Below, in pieces: positions 13,434-26,169 of a stretch of 64,000 nucleotides of DNA. The notes beneath the pieces are model-generated. The model saw nothing but the letters and a program-made list of their open reading frames with translations. It made no database searches and was not told the origin of the DNA. Within the stretch, counting starts at the first letter, position 1. Each line of letters begins with the position of its first letter. The DNA is from Epiperipatus broadwayi (taxonomy: Eukaryota > Onychophora > Udeonychophora > Euonychophora > Peripatidae), in NCBI GenBank assembly GCA_028023455.1, contig JAQFVV010000056.1, forward strand, positions 1,118,001-1,182,000, read 5' to 3'. The translations under genes and the position numbers were made by a program.

Positions 13434-13500
13434 TTGTTTCTTTTCTTTATTTTCACATTGTACTCTATTACTCTATCTTTTCTTTTTCTTTTTTTTTACT
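13434..13500 (-). promoter_or_regulatory. Candidate polypurine tract region
   Basis: On the plus strand this is almost pure C/T with two long runs; on the minus strand it is an A/G-rich tract just downstream of the integrase remnant. That is where the plus-strand primer of an LTR retrotransposon would lie. The exact LTR start next to it is not resolved. Confidence 0.35.
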
Positions 13501-13900
13501 GTCGTTCATGTGGACCATACGGTCACCCATGATATGGTTTAAAGGCATTTTGAATTACCCTTTCAATCCTTTTGAACTTTCTAATAAGAAGGCATTGTCT
13601 ACATTGTTTTGTCTATATGGGCCAGCATACAATGGAAGGATTTTCTTGTATTGTTTCCTTAGCTTGTTTCTTAGTTAACTTGCCCAAATTCATATTACAT
13701 CTCCCAACTTAAAACTGGGGATTCATTGGTCTCCTTTTTTACTTTATTCGACCATGCTAGTCTTTTTTTGGTCTCCTTTTTTTTTCATTCGACCATGCTC
13801 GTCTTTTTTTTCCTCCACTTGATCTTTCTCTCGATTGATGGATTCTTATGGTATGGGTAAATTTGTCTTTAGCAGGCTTAGATCTGGCATACCGAAGTGT
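13501..13900 (-). pseudogene. Degraded Ty3/gypsy-type integrase C-terminus
   Basis: Translating the minus strand gives, in one frame over about 13554-13635, YAGPYRQNNVDNAFLLES followed by SKGLKG. This resembles the C-terminal part of gypsy-type integrases (a GPY motif followed by a Leu-Glu and Lys-Gly-rich tail). A neighbouring frame just downstream reads FKPYHG, like the usual LKPYH end. Upstream, a shifted frame gives FKVGDVIW and GKLTKKQ, the basic segment before the GPY motif. At least three frameshifts and several stops separate these pieces. The catalytic DDE core is not recognisable, so this is a dead relic. It sits where integrase should be in a minus-strand element bounded by the LTR-like repeats. 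The assignment rests on motif order read by eye. Confidence 0.6.
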
Positions 13901-13999
13901 AGTTGGGTTGGAGTGAATCTGGTGGATTCATTGATAAGCATGCTATCTTTCATACCTTCTCATCAATCATTCCTCAGGTGCTGAGACTCTGTACACATC

Positions 14000-14300
14000 A
14001 TACTTGCATCAGTGTGGCCCTTTCTCACACTTGCATCAGTGTGGCCCTATTTTATTTCTCAAAGTGGAAGGTCCCCTGGTTAAGATGTCTCATTCCTTGT
14101 TCATAATCCAATATTCCCCCATAGTGACTGAGAAGTTCGATCCCAGGACCATACTGTGGATCAATCCCTCCAATATCAATATTATATGGCTCCTTGTTGT
14201 ATTCCGTATTTTTATATTTACCCAGAGTTGGTGCCTTTCTATTTGTGCCTTCTTTACATTTGTTAAAGTGATTGATATGATGCAAGTCAGTATGGTCAAG
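14000..14300 (-). pseudogene. Possible retropepsin remnant
   Basis: A 69-codon minus-strand frame contains RSHIILILEGLIHSMVLGSN, whose spacing resembles the start of a retroviral-type protease (a strand, a glycine turn, then the Asp-Thr-Gly loop). The expected catalytic Asp-Thr/Ser-Gly is not intact; Leu-Gly-Ser stands there. It lies between the gag and integrase relics, which supports the assignment, but there is no reverse transcriptase between protease and integrase, so a large internal deletion must be assumed. A short direct duplication (14003-14045, CTTGCATCAGTGTGGCCC twice) also falls here. Confidence 0.3.
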
Positions 14301-14639
14301 GTTCTTTTCTTAGTTTGTCTCCCAGCTCTTTTGATATCAACAATGCTTGGCTGACAAAATTCAGAAAGATGAGTATAGGCACCTCATCTACTTAAGCCTG
14401 GATCATTGAGCATTGGCTGATGAGGGTAAGTGCTTGTGAAGACCTCCTTTTCTTGAATTATTGATGAATATACCTACCTCTATGCTCTTCACTCATTAGT
14501 CTCCTCATCCCTTTGTGTTGTATCTCACTAGTATCTCATATTTCCCCCTTTTTCTTCTTAGGTCTCTGCTCATGAGTAGTTTTACCTCCGATTTTCCTTT
14601 TGGACTCTTGTCTTTCACACATTCGATCTTTATTAGTGA

Positions 14640-15250
14640 CTCATTTGTGTCCTGCTTGTCGAGTTGTTAATCATAGTCTCTTGTTCATCCTGTGGCAGAT
14701 TGCTTCTGACCTTTCTAATAAGTTGTTGGTCCAACCTAGGGTATGCTAATAATGATTTCTGAGTCATTATTTGCCTTATGAAAAACTGACTAAGGTTTTC
14801 CCTTTTTTGCTCAAACTTTTCATAGTATATCTTATGTTGGATCTGATATTGCCTTTCCTCACGTCAGAAGATTCTCAACAATGCTGCTATGTATCTCTGA
14901 AATGTTTGCAATTGTTATCTGGCACCTTCCAACCAATATCATGTCATATCATATCATTCCTTCCAAATGGTTTTTGGTGACTATTACTTGTTGCACATCA
15001 TTCAATTTACACATGGAAAGTGTCTTTAAAATTTTTTAAATGTTCATTTGGGCTTTCCTCAGGCTCCCTTCTGAATATTACTATCTCTGGTCCTTGTCTC
15101 TCCCCCCTTCTCTTCACTTTAACTATTTTTTATTTATGGCTTTTTTAGTTTTATTCTTTATTTCATTAAGTGGTCCACTTTCCCTGTATCATCCTCCTGT
15201 GGCATCACACACTGTTCCAGTGCCTTACTCTACTCCAGTTTAATTTGCTG
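14640..15250 (-). pseudogene. Degraded gag of an LTR retrotransposon
   Basis: A minus-strand frame running down from about 14915 is open for nearly 90 codons apart from one stop. It carries YYEKFEQKRENLSQFFIRQ and then LDQQLIRKVRSNLPQDE. This fits the capsid-domain pattern of gypsy-type Gag (a tyrosine/phenylalanine helix, Glu-x-Leu-xx-Phe, then an arginine-leucine helix ending in Leu-Pro). Upstream, in shifted frames around 15040-15110, REPEESPNEHLKNF resembles the N-terminal capsid segment. No zinc knuckle is seen. The layout is like the second gag relic at 50144-51377. The neighbouring LTR edge and candidate primer-binding site at 15641-15658 lie about 400 bp upstream, as expected. Confidence 0.55.
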
Positions 15251-15640
15251 AAAAAAATTTCCCTTCCTCTATACTGCCTGCCTTAATTAAAACAATTTTT
15301 TAATTGCCATCCAAGAAATAAAAAAATTATACATTATTAACATGTTTGACTAATGGTGCCTTATTTTTATTTGTATGTATCATGTGTAAACACACTAGCT
15401 CCAACTGAGTGTGCCAACTATCAACATATATTTTTTTGTCATTACTAATAGGAATACCACAAAAATTTCATAATATGTCTGTAAATCCCCAAGCTATGGA
15501 TGAGGTAATTTGCTATTTAGATTAATTACTTAATGAATTTTTTTGCCATATTAGATGGAAAAAAAATTATTGGGGTCATTCCATTTCTGGTTAACATATA
15601 TAGATATTCTCAGGGTCATATGACAAGTAGTTTCTAAAGA

Positions 15641-15658
15641 CTCATGTTAGTAGCACCA
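15641..15658 (-). promoter_or_regulatory. Candidate primer-binding site
   Basis: On the minus strand the LTR ends ...TATAACA and the next bases are TGGTGCTACTAACATGAG. A TGG directly after a CA-terminated LTR is the canonical position for a tRNA primer site. The matching tRNA was not identified, so this is positional evidence only. Confidence 0.4.
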
Positions 15659-17505
15659 TGTTATAATAAAAAAACTTGTAATGTTCAAACATGTATAATT
15701 TTGTTAACCAAGATGAAAGACCAAGCAGACACTCTCAACCAGCATGCATAGGGGTATCGCTATTCCTATGATTCTAGTTTTAAATCTCGGCCCATGTTTC
15801 CTAACCTCTACTACATAATTAGAACCCTTAGCATCACACAGCTTCCCTTTTCATATAGCTCAGTTCAGGGATATGCACAGACTCTTAACTATTATTCAAC
15901 CTTAATTATATGATTTTGACCAGCAATGAGAAGGATGGTGAATAATTTTTTTTATAAATTAATAACAGTGGCTTACTTATGTACAATCTAAGGTTAGAGG
16001 CTATTTATTGGACTTTACAGATATATATAATTATGGATTATAGTGATATTCATGACTATAAAAATAAGGGTGTTGTATTATTTATCCATCAGGCAAAAAA
16101 AATAATATTTATCAAATCATTATAGGTTAACCTTAATTACATTTTATTTCTTTATTATTCCTAAGAGCCTTGTAGTATCTGAGCTAAATATAATGTAAGA
16201 TAGGATTATGGCTATATGCATAGACATAAATATAATAATAAGGAATAAAAGAATTGTGAGACTGCATTAATTACACATGGTTTAATGGCTATCATATGAA
16301 GTAGGTTCAGCTTTGCAATCTGGATGTTATGATTCATGAAAAAACAAAGATCGATGTCCTAGGCTGCAGGGGTGTTTCCATAGACTCATCCTATTATGAA
16401 AAAATATATATGGAATACACTAGGATTTGGGGGTTAGGATCTTCTGCCCTATCACTCTACCTAGTCCAGTGATAATATTTATATATTTGAATATTTATGA
16501 AGGCTCACTGGGCATATATATAATATATAGCAGGCACTGGATGCTCTTCATAATTTAATAACTAGTGAATCATACTATAATGTAAATGAAATAATTTTGG
16601 CTAGCCCTTGACAATGCACATCTCTTATGCAGTATGCAACAATGGGTATCATAAAAATATAATATTAAACTAAGTTACGCCTATGCTAATATTAAGTAAT
16701 AAAATATTTTATAACACTCACATCCCTATGTAATGAAATATAAAGTTATAAGAATTTTAGCTCATTATCCATTATTAATCCAGACAAATTTATACGATAA
16801 TGGAGAGATTGCTAACCCATAATAATTGATCTCCAATCTAGTCTCCAATCTAGATTCATAAAATCAGAAAAATAGTGATTCGCTCTTAGTTTTACATATA
16901 TAGAGAGTGATTTTACATACATATATAGTTGGAGAAAATAAAATAATTTAAGTAATAAATGTATTTACCTGTGGAGAAACATACTACAGATGATTCGCTC
17001 TTAGTTTTACATATATAGAGAGTGATTTTACATACATATATAGTTGGAGAACTCTGATTGCTATTCATAAAAATAATTTAAGTAATAAATATATTTACCT
17101 GTGGAAAAACATACTACAGAAGAAATCAATTTACTTATTTTATTTATCATAATTTCCATATTGGACATATCACTCGTCATCTTCAATAGTTTTTATCTGC
17201 AATCACAAAGAAAAAGCATTAAGACAATGGGGAAAGGAATTCTAAAGAATAAAAAATCAGTATCAAACTTAACTTTTATGTAAATAATTTCCCCTCTTTG
17301 CTTATACTTGCTCCATGATGTTCCTTGAGATGCCATGAAGAGAATTGAAAGATTGGATTTGTATTTTTATTACATTAATCCCTCTATCACTTAAGTCTTA
17401 CAAATTGAATCAGATTAGTAACAAAATAATAATTAAATATTTTTAGCCCAGAAAAGTTACATTATAGACAAATCTAAAATTATTAAAACTTAAAAGAACT
17501 AGTGT
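15659..17505 (-). repeat. Long LTR (right copy), proximal part
   Basis: It begins TGTTATAATA and is collinear with 10375-12205 of the left copy, then diverges abruptly after AAAGAACTAGTG (17493-17504), where about 8.8 kb of other repeats intervene. Homology resumes at 26265. It contains a local tandem duplication (16877-17106) absent from the left copy, so that change occurred after the two LTRs separated. Confidence 0.65.
16877..17106. repeat. Tandem duplication, about 115-bp unit
   Basis: GATTCGCTCTTAGTTTTACA starts at 16877 and again at 16992. Both units continue through AGTTGGAGAA and TATTTACCTGTGGA to ACATACTACAGA. Confidence 0.85.
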
Positions 17506-17692
17506 TCATGAATTTTATAAAAGTAAAATATTAATATAAAAGAATTTATAAGTAGTTAAAGGATTTTAAACAAAAATACTATGGAATTATTTATCAAGAA
17601 ATGATTGAAGTAAAAATCTTGGGTAAGAAATAATTTAGAAGAATTTAAGAAAAGTTTAATTTAACACCTTAAAGAGTTATATATATATATAT
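17506..17692. other. Unassigned segment between nested elements
   Basis: It is absent from the left LTR copy and not part of the 3.4-kb repeats. It ends in (TA)n directly against TGTAACC. No coding content. It may share an origin with the 21116-22737 spacer. Confidence 0.35.
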
Positions 17693-18322
17693 TGTAACCA
17701 TATATTTTAGTAGAAAATATATTCGTTGATGTAACTTATATAAAAATTTCTCTTTCTTCTGTTGGTGATTTGGTTGGCTTGATTCGTATTTGAAAAGATT
17801 ACTTTATGAAATTATTTTAATAAATTTCAATTTGCTCCGTTCCATATGCTAACCTATATGGAAACGTTTAACTTTTAAAAATTTTTTACAACATATTAAA
17901 ATTTGATAAAGTGTTATTAAAAATAATATTTTATTTTCATTTATTTAAAGTAGTCTTAAAATTATTATTTCTATTAAATTTATAAAACCATTTATTCAAT
18001 TAAAATAAATTATTAAATAAATACAGCAATTGCGTAGGCGTCTCAATATAATAAAAGAAAAGAGCGCGAATTTCTAAGAGAATATCGTCTGTTAGTTTTG
18101 TCTTTTGGGGGAGAAAGAACAAAATGGTAAAGGCAAATGTTGTCAATTTGCTGAGCTTAATTTGAAACCGTTAATAAGTAACTAAATGACCACAAAATTT
18201 GTTATAAACATAGAATAACTTAGTGGTATCTACTTAAAATGGATCACTAAACTTAAAGATCTTTTCAAGTCGGTCGGCCAAGAATCAAATCACCGGTAGC
18301 GTTTCCAATATTACATTTTGAA

Positions 18323-18493
18323 ATGTCGGAGCTTCCCAGTTTAAGTTTGAAAGAATTACCTGTAAGAATTTGGTATGTTTCAAATTGTTTATTAATCTAT
18401 AATTTGGAAAAATTAGATCAATGTTTTAATCATAAAAGTTTGATGAAAATGAAAATTTGTTTTTTAAAAAGAAAAAAGTTTAAGTTAAAATAA
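18323..18493 (+). CDS. Small open frame conserved in both 3.4-kb LTR copies
   Basis: A 56-codon frame begins MSELPSLSLKEL and ends in a basic tail of alternating Lys/Phe. In copy B the homologous frame (within 23284-23538) is open too, and most differences between the two keep the residue class (Ile/Phe, Arg/Lys, Asp/Asn), though the B copy lacks the ATG at this place (Lys-Ile instead of Met) and starts further upstream. I do not recognise a domain. It may be a captured exon fragment or a chance frame in AT-rich DNA; with only two copies, conservation is weak evidence. No promoter or splice context is clear. Confidence 0.2.
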   Translation: MSELPSLSLKELPVRIWYVSNCLLIYNLEKLDQCFNHKSLMKMKICFLKRKKFKLK

Positions 18494-19549
18494 AATGCTA
18501 AAGCTATCAAAATATTTTAATATTTCCATTTTAATTCTAATAAAATATAATATTGATTGATAATTAACTTTATAGTGCCATTGATATTTGCTAGTTAATT
18601 TGTTCAACAATTGGATCAATAATATTCTTCAAAATTAATTAGAGCTATTTTATAATATTATCGTCTGTTTAAAAATGAATAAATTAGTTGCTGTAAATAG
18701 TTATTCCTGGATTAACGCAATGGATAAATAAATACTTGCATGGATAGGATAAACTTGAAACACTTTTGATCAGGATGTAGTGATTAATAACTTTATGAAA
18801 AACATTTTCATTTAAATTCTACGTATTTTGTTTAGAATTGTTTCATGTTTGGAAAGCCATGCAATCGTTAATCTAATATTGTCTTAATAACTAGTCAAAT
18901 GGATATAATTGCATGGATGGAATTTAACTACAGCTATAGCTATTGCCTTATATAATAATTATTCTACACATTGTACATGGATTCAACGGATCCCATCAGG
19001 AATTATAAATACTATACAATCCAATTAGTGATATACATCTGTTAAAAATTCACGTGTTGAACTATAAATGCTTTACATTTAGTTTTATCACACACACCGT
19101 TAAATGTTATATAATTAATGAATTATACATTTATTTAAATTTTATCGTTATATGAACTCGCATATGAAGTTCATAATTTATATTTGTTAGATTCAAATTA
19201 ATAAAGGTTGAATAACATATTTATTCAAAGAATAGCGCTAGCGGAAAAAGCTTAAACAAGATATAATGAATTTATGAGACGTATTAATCTTTGTGAGATA
19301 TTGTGAGTCTTTCCAGATTTATATTCCATTCCAATATTATTTACATTATATTACACAGGTTTATTTTAAGCAATATAAGTAGTACATTAACTGTCCTGAT
19401 TATTGTAATATTTTACTAAGCAAGAACCCACATTTGCTAAAGTGTTAGCATATTCTGAATAGTCAGAAGAATTGAGGATGATGATTTTGCACTTTACTGT
19501 GAAGTAAATTATAATGTTTGTTTTTTTTTTAGAATATTAAAGGGCTTTA

Positions 19550-19638
19550 ATCTGTGCTGGTGGTTAATCCGCAGATTATTTAATTGCCATGTTGTATTTT
19601 ACACATATTCCTGCGCTGGTGGTTAATCCGCGGAATTT
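19550..19638. other. Pair of hairpins with identical loop (copy A)
   Basis: Two stem-loops 59 bp apart share the loop CTGGTGGTTAATC. Stem 1 pairs AATCTGTG with CGCAGATT; stem 2 pairs ATTCC-T-GCG with CGCGGAAT, with one bulged T. The stem sequences differ while both still pair. Both hairpins are retained in copy B. Confidence 0.6.
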
Positions 19639-21115
19639 TGTGATTATACGTGTGACTTTATGATAATGTTTAAATACGCAAAACATTTAGTATTATTTTA
19701 TTCCTATGTGTAGATGAATACATCCACAGGAATATGTTTGCTTCACAGATATAAGTTGTGCAAAGTGTTTAGTTAATCTGCTAAATCATCTTCTTCATTT
19801 TGTAAGCATAATTTTATTGTTTAGATTAACAAATGGTAACGGGACATTCTATTCAAGTACTTCATAATAATTAACTGTTAGTTGATTATTATCCACCGGA
19901 GTGTAAGTTTACATTTTCATTTTAATTAATTATTACATGATAGTGAAATCATACATACATCATATTATTTATTATATGATTATAAGTTTATGGAAGGGAT
20001 ATATTGAATCTGGAAATGATGTTTAGTTTTTTTAGAGGTTGATGCTGAATTTAATAATTGTCTCAATGTTCATTATAGTAGAGTGAAATAAGGTATGATT
20101 AGGTTTTGTTAAAACTATACCTACAAAATGTACTGAAGAAAGTCTATTGAAGTATCATTTATTTATTTTATTTGTTTGGTTATGATTTATTTAAATATTG
20201 AAATAAACTATTTATTGTTCATAAAGTTTGTAAATAAAGATTGATTTATAGTTAAACTTACTGTGCCGTTGCTATGTGTCATTCATAACATCAGAAATAA
20301 TAAACTTTGGATATAGCATACAGTGAAGAGCATACATTTAAGTACATATTATTGTCTACATGATAGAAAGAGTTTATAAATATTTTTTGAGAAAACATTA
20401 AGATGCTTTTCGTCTTTGGTTGTATATGATTGGCAGGGTACAATAAAATCCCATTTACCTTTTCCATCATTGTGGCTTTGCGTAGTTGATTCTAGTCTAA
20501 AGTACGAATTAATTATTAAGCTTATAAACAAATTTATCAAATAATTTCACGATCAAATATCTTTACTTAACAATTTTAAATTTATATTCGTCAAAACAAT
20601 AAGAGTCTCAATGATATACTAAATTATAAAAGAACCCAAGTATTCATTTTTTAATTGCAAAGCTTTACCTAGACTAGCATCTGTACTAGAAATCACATAG
20701 ATGATATATTAGTTTCATAATTTTATACAATTCCACAAAGTACACTATCTTGTACATGGTCGGCCATAGGGTCGCATACCATAAAAATCGCAAATTGAGG
20801 TTTAAAAGTGATAAAATTGCACTTATAATTTGTTTAATAGGTTTTATAATAATACTATGATAGGTCTTCGCGGTATACCCGGGCTGCGATCAAATAAATT
20901 ATAAAAAGTTAGGTTAATTCATTAATTTTGTCTGTAGTAAAAAATTGCCCCAGATGTTGATTGTGGTCTTTTGTGCATAAAATAAATAGTATGATATGCT
21001 TTTGGTTACAGCTCTTAATAGCTGATAATGTGCAATGAGAGTTGATCAGTGACCAAGGTTGTAATTCCTAGTGCACTTACGTTACGTAGTTGGGATTACA
21101 CAATTTACGGTTACA

Positions 21116-22737
21116 ATATATATATAATCGCAGATTGCCAAAAGGCAAAACACTGCATCATTTATTAGTATAAGTTTACTACTTTAAAAAAATGCAATTA
21201 GAGGGGAGAGAAATTTAACTAAATAAAAAGGCAAAATTAGAGATCTCTCTTTTCATGAATTTTCGTTAAGAAAATAAAAAGAAAATGTGTGTGTGTAAAA
21301 GTGAAATTGGATTAATATATACAAGGAAAGCATATAATATAAACTTATATTTTTTTAAAAATTTCTTGACCGATAAATAAAAGAATGGAAAAAATGATTA
21401 TAAAATGCAGTAAATAAAAACAATGGGAAATAATTAAAATGATATCTTATCCAAAGCTAGATTAATCTATGCAAATATGTAGATCAAAATACAATAGGGA
21501 TATAATTAATAAAATTAATTATAATACATGGTAGCGATAATCGGAGGAACAATAAGAAGGACTCTCATAAAAGGACTGAAAATCTATTATTTTAGCATTC
21601 TGCCTCTTGTGACTCTTAATTGATAGCAATTGTGATGTTAAAATTGTGATCATATTATTAACATGCAGTGCTAAGCAGCTAATGGAGTATGTGGCTAGCC
21701 TTCAAACCCGCCATGTAAGAGCCATGCCCATATAATGATCTGAGCAGTAGGAAATGTCTATCTTCATGATTGTAGGAATCAGCCAGGAGCTACAACCATT
21801 AAACAAATCCAAAATCCAACCGGTTGGTAATCCAAATTTATACAGTAGGAGAGAGCAAGATGTCATATCTCACAGAGTATAGTGTGACTAAAATCCTAGG
21901 TAATTATCAATTTCATATCCCATTCATAGGCTGATAATATTCATATAAAACACTGTGTTAAACTTTGAAAGCAATAGCAATCTTTGAGTATTACCTGTAA
22001 TTAGCTTTAAATGTCTTCTATAAATAAGTGTTCCCTATAAGTATCATAAACTCTAGTATGTGTATGCATATTTAATCTTTCATAAAATATTTAAATGATA
22101 TGAGCAAAGGTTTCCTGTAGGTAATGAATTATATTTCAAATATGTGTGCATATTCAGATTATAATATGTAATTGAATCAATCTTTATTATTACGTATTTT
22201 ATTAAGAGTATTATTAAAACAAATAATATTTTAGTATTATTTTTTTTTAAAAAAAATACCTTAGAATAAATTATCTGTCTGCTAATTACTTTTGGTCAGT
22301 TTTCCTTTTTTTAATAATGATACCACTAATAGCCAGTCTTTAGTTAAGTGTAGACATTAAGCTGTCTATTATATTTTCTTTTCAATAATTAAATAAAGAG
22401 CTACCGGGATGAATCAGGCACTAAATTTATTTACCTGTCAGACAGGCATGCTAATTATATCTTGTGATTAACTGGCATCTGAGGTCTTTTTCCTCAAAAC
22501 AAATAGAAATGCTTTGGATGACAGGGGTTTGAATTTAGCAATTGAGAAGTTCTGTAGCCTGAAAATGTGGCACAGGTTATGTCTTGTATAGCCTTGGTCT
22601 GGTGATAGGTACCTTATACTTCTCTGCCTGAGGGGCCGCTGTACTGTGTTGAAAGAGTGCAACTGGAATGGATCGAGATTTAATATAATCAAAAGTGATT
22701 CTATCCTGCCTGGTTATATATATACATATATATATAT
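21116..22737. other. 1.6-kb spacer between 3.4-kb repeats, no gene recognised
   Basis: It has no partner elsewhere in the window and is bounded by (TA)n on both sides. A 74-codon minus-strand frame (22468-22692) is open but unrecognised. The spacer has no primer-binding site after copy A and no polypurine tract before copy B, so it does not look like the interior of an element using A and B as its two LTRs. Confidence 0.4.
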
Positions 22738-25700
22738 TGTAACCATATATTTTAGTATAAAATATATTAATTGATGTAACTAGTATAAAAATTTCTCTTT
22801 TGGTGATTTGATTGGCTTGAGTTGCACTTTGAACAGATTACTCTCTTATATTATTTTGATAAATTTAAATTTGCTTCTTCCCATATACTAACTTATATCA
22901 AAACGTTTAACTTTTTAAAATTTGACAACACATTAAAATTTGGTAAAATAGTATTAAAATAATACTATTATTTTTATTTGTTTAAAATGATCTTAAATTA
23001 TTATTTCCATTGAATTAAAAAAATCATTTGTTCAATTAAAATTAATTATTAAAAATAAATACAGTAATTACGTATGTGTCTCAATGTAATAAAAGAAAAG
23101 AGCGCGAATTTAAGGGAAGATCGTCTGTTAGTTTGCTTTTGGAGAGAAAAAGAAAAGAAAATGGTAAAGGCAAATGGTGTAAATTTGATAAGCTTATTTT
23201 AAAATAGTTAATAAGTAAACTGATTACCACAAAATTTGCTATAAACGTAAATATAACATAGTGGTAATTAATTATAAGATGAATTGCTAAATTTAAAAGT
23301 CTGTTCAAGTCGGCTGGCCAAGTGGATCGAATCACCGGTAATAAATTTTCCAATATTACATTTTAAAATTTCGGAGCTTCCCAGTTTAAGTTTGAAAGAA
23401 TTAAATACAAGATTTTGGTATGTTTTGAAATATTTATTATTCTACAATTTGGAAAAATTAAATAAGTATTTTAATTACAGAAGTTTTATGAATATGAAAA
23501 TTTGTTTTTTTAAAAAGAAGAATTTTAAGTTAAAGTAAAACGTTAAAGTTATCAAAATATTTTAATATTTCCATTTTTTAATTCTAATAAAATATAATAT
23601 TGATTGATATTTAACTTTACAATGCCAGTAATATTTGCTAGTTAATTTGTTTAACATTTGGATAATAAACATTCTTCAAATAATTAATCAAAGCTATTTT
23701 ATAATTTTATCGTCGGTTTGAAATGAATAAATTAATTGCTGTAATTAGTATTCCTGGATTAACGCGTGGATAAATAAATACTTGCATGGATGTGATAAAC
23801 TTGGTACACTTTTGATAGAGAGATGTAGAGATTAATAACTTTATGAAAAACATTTTCATTTAAATTCTGCGTATCTTATTTTAAAATTGTTTCGTGTTTA
23901 GGGAGCCACGCAAAATTGTTAATCTAATATTGCTTATAATAACTAATCAAATGGATAGAATTGCATGTATGGAATTTAACTACAGTTATAGCTATTACCT
24001 CGTATACTCATTATTCTACACATCGTACATGGATTCCACGGATCACATTAGGAGTTATAAAATGCTATACAATCCAATTTGTGATACACACATCTGCTAA
24101 AATTCATGTATTGAACTATAAATGCTATACATTTAGTTTTATCACACACACACCGTTAAATTTTATATATTTGATGAATAATACATTTATTTAATTTTAT
24201 CGTTATATGAACTTGAATGTGAAGTTCAAAAGTTATATTTATTAAGTTTAAATTAATAGGGGTTGAATAAAATATTTATTCAAAAGAATAGCGCTCGCGA
24301 AAAAGCTTAAACAGTACTTAATGAATTCATGAGATATATCAATCTTTGTGAGATATTTTGTGAGTCTTTCCAGATTTATATTCCTATGCCAATATTACTT
24401 ATATTATATTACACGTTTATTTTAAGCAAGATAAGTAGTACATTAGTTGTCCTGATTAGCGTAACATTTTATTATGCAAGAACCCACATTTGCTAAGTGT
24501 TAGTGTATTCTGAATAGTCAGAAGAACTGAGGAGGATGATTTTGCACTTTAATGTGAAGTAAATAATAATGTTGTTTTAGAATGTTAAAGGGCTTTAATC
24601 TGTGCTGGTGGTTAATCTGCAGATTATTTTAATTGCCATTTTTGTATTTTACACACATTCCTGCGCCGGTGGATAATCCGCGGAATTGTGTGATTATACG
24701 TATTACTTTATGATGGTGTTTAAATACACAAAACGTTTAGTATTATTTAATTCCTACGTGTAGATGAATGCATCCACAGGAATATGTTTTGCTTCACAGA
24801 TATAAGTTGGGCAAAGTATTTTAGTTAATCTGCTAAATCATCTTCTTCATTTGTAAGCATAATTTATCGGTTAGATTATTAAATGGTAGCAGGACATTCT
24901 ATTCAAGTACTTCATAATAATTAACTGTTGGTTGATTATTATTTACCGGAATGTAAGTTTACATTTTCACTTTAATTAATGATTACATTATAGCTAAATC
25001 ATACAGACATCATATTATTTATTATATTATTATAGGTGTACAGTAGGGATTTATTGAATCTGGAAATGACGTTCAATATTTCATGAATTGATGCTGAATT
25101 TATTATAAATTCCTCAATATTCAGTATATAAAATTGAAATATAAGGTGGGATTAGGTTTTTAAATACTGTACCTATGAGATGTATTGAAGAAAGTCGATT
25201 GAATTATAATTTATTTATTTTATTTATTTATTTATGTTTTATTTAGAATATTGAAATTAATTACTTATTGTTCATAAATTTGTAAATAAACGTTGATTTA
25301 TAATTAAACTTACTGTGCCGTTGCTATGTGTCATTCATAACATCAGAAATCATAAACTTTGGATAGAGCATACATTGAAGAGCATACATTGAATTACATA
25401 TTATCGTCAACATGATATAAGAGTTTATAAATATTTTTTGAGAAAACATTAGATGCTTTTCGTCTTTGGTAGTTTATGATGAGTAAGGTACAATAAAATC
25501 CCATTTACCTTTTCCATCATTGTGGCTTTGCGTAGTTGATTCTAGTATAAAAAATAAATTAATTATTAAACTTGTAAACAGATTTACCAGATAATGACAT
25601 GATTGAATATATTTACTTAATGTTTTTAAATTGTCATTTGTCAGTATAATAAGAGTCTCAATAATATAGAAAACTATAAAAAAGAACCCAAGTATTTATA

Positions 25701-26169
25701 TTTATTTATTGCAAAGCTTTACCTGGACTAGCATTGGTATTAAAAATCAAATAGATGGTTTAAAATTTCATAATCTTATGTAGTTCCACAAATTATGCCA
25801 TCTTGTACATGGTCGGCCATAGGGTCGCATACCATAAAAATCGCAAATTAAGGTTTAAAAGTAATAACATTGCACTTATAATTTGTTTAATGTGTTTTAT
25901 AATAATACTATGATAGGTCTTCGCGGTATACCCTGGCTGCGATCAAATAAATTGTAAAAAGTTTATGTTAGATCATTAGTTTGGTCTATGGTAAGTTGCT
26001 CCAGATGTTGATTGTGGTCTTTGGTGCATTAAATAGATAGCATGATATGTTTTTTGGTTACAGCTCTTAATAGCTGACAATAATTGAGTGAGAGTTGATC
26101 AGTGATCAAGGTTACAATTCTTAGTGCACTTACGTTACGTAATTGGGACCGCACAATCAAATGGTTACA
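22738..26169. repeat. 3.4-kb LTR, copy B
   Basis: It is the full-length partner of 17693-21115, starting TGTAACC after (TA)n and ending GGTTACA at 26163-26169. It differs from copy A by scattered substitutions and small indels throughout, which suggests separate insertions of some age. The plus orientation is fixed by the primer-site-like sequence that follows its end. Confidence 0.65.
24592..24688. other. Pair of hairpins with shared loop (copy B)
   Basis: Counterpart of 19550-19638. Hairpin 1 has loop CTGGTGGTTAATC with stem AATCTGTG/TGCAGATT. Hairpin 2 has the loop variant CCGGTGGATAATC, with ATTCC and GCG pairing to CGC and GGAAT. Confidence 0.55.

Larger units (their letters stand above)
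17693..21115. repeat. 3.4-kb LTR, copy A (solo-LTR-like)
   Basis: It starts TGTAACC and ends GGTTACA, a 7-bp terminal inversion with canonical TG...CA ends, and has (TA)n on both sides. It is collinear with 22738-26169 over its full length, 3423 versus 3432 bp. Landmarks present in both are AAAAGAGCGCGAATTT, GTCGGAGCTTCCCAG or its variant, AATAGCGCT, TGGTGGTTAATC hairpins, ACTGTGCCGTTGCTATGTG and TCGGCCATAGGGTCGCATACC. Copy A has no internal region after its end, as expected for a solo LTR. A MITE-like element with 7-bp inverted ends is the alternative, but copy B's primer-site-like sequence favours an LTR. Confidence 0.65.

Noticed and set aside
14412-14440. CTGATGAGGGTAAG, tested as a second hammerhead core
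   Set aside because: No complementary stem II strand followed by GAAA at suitable distance.
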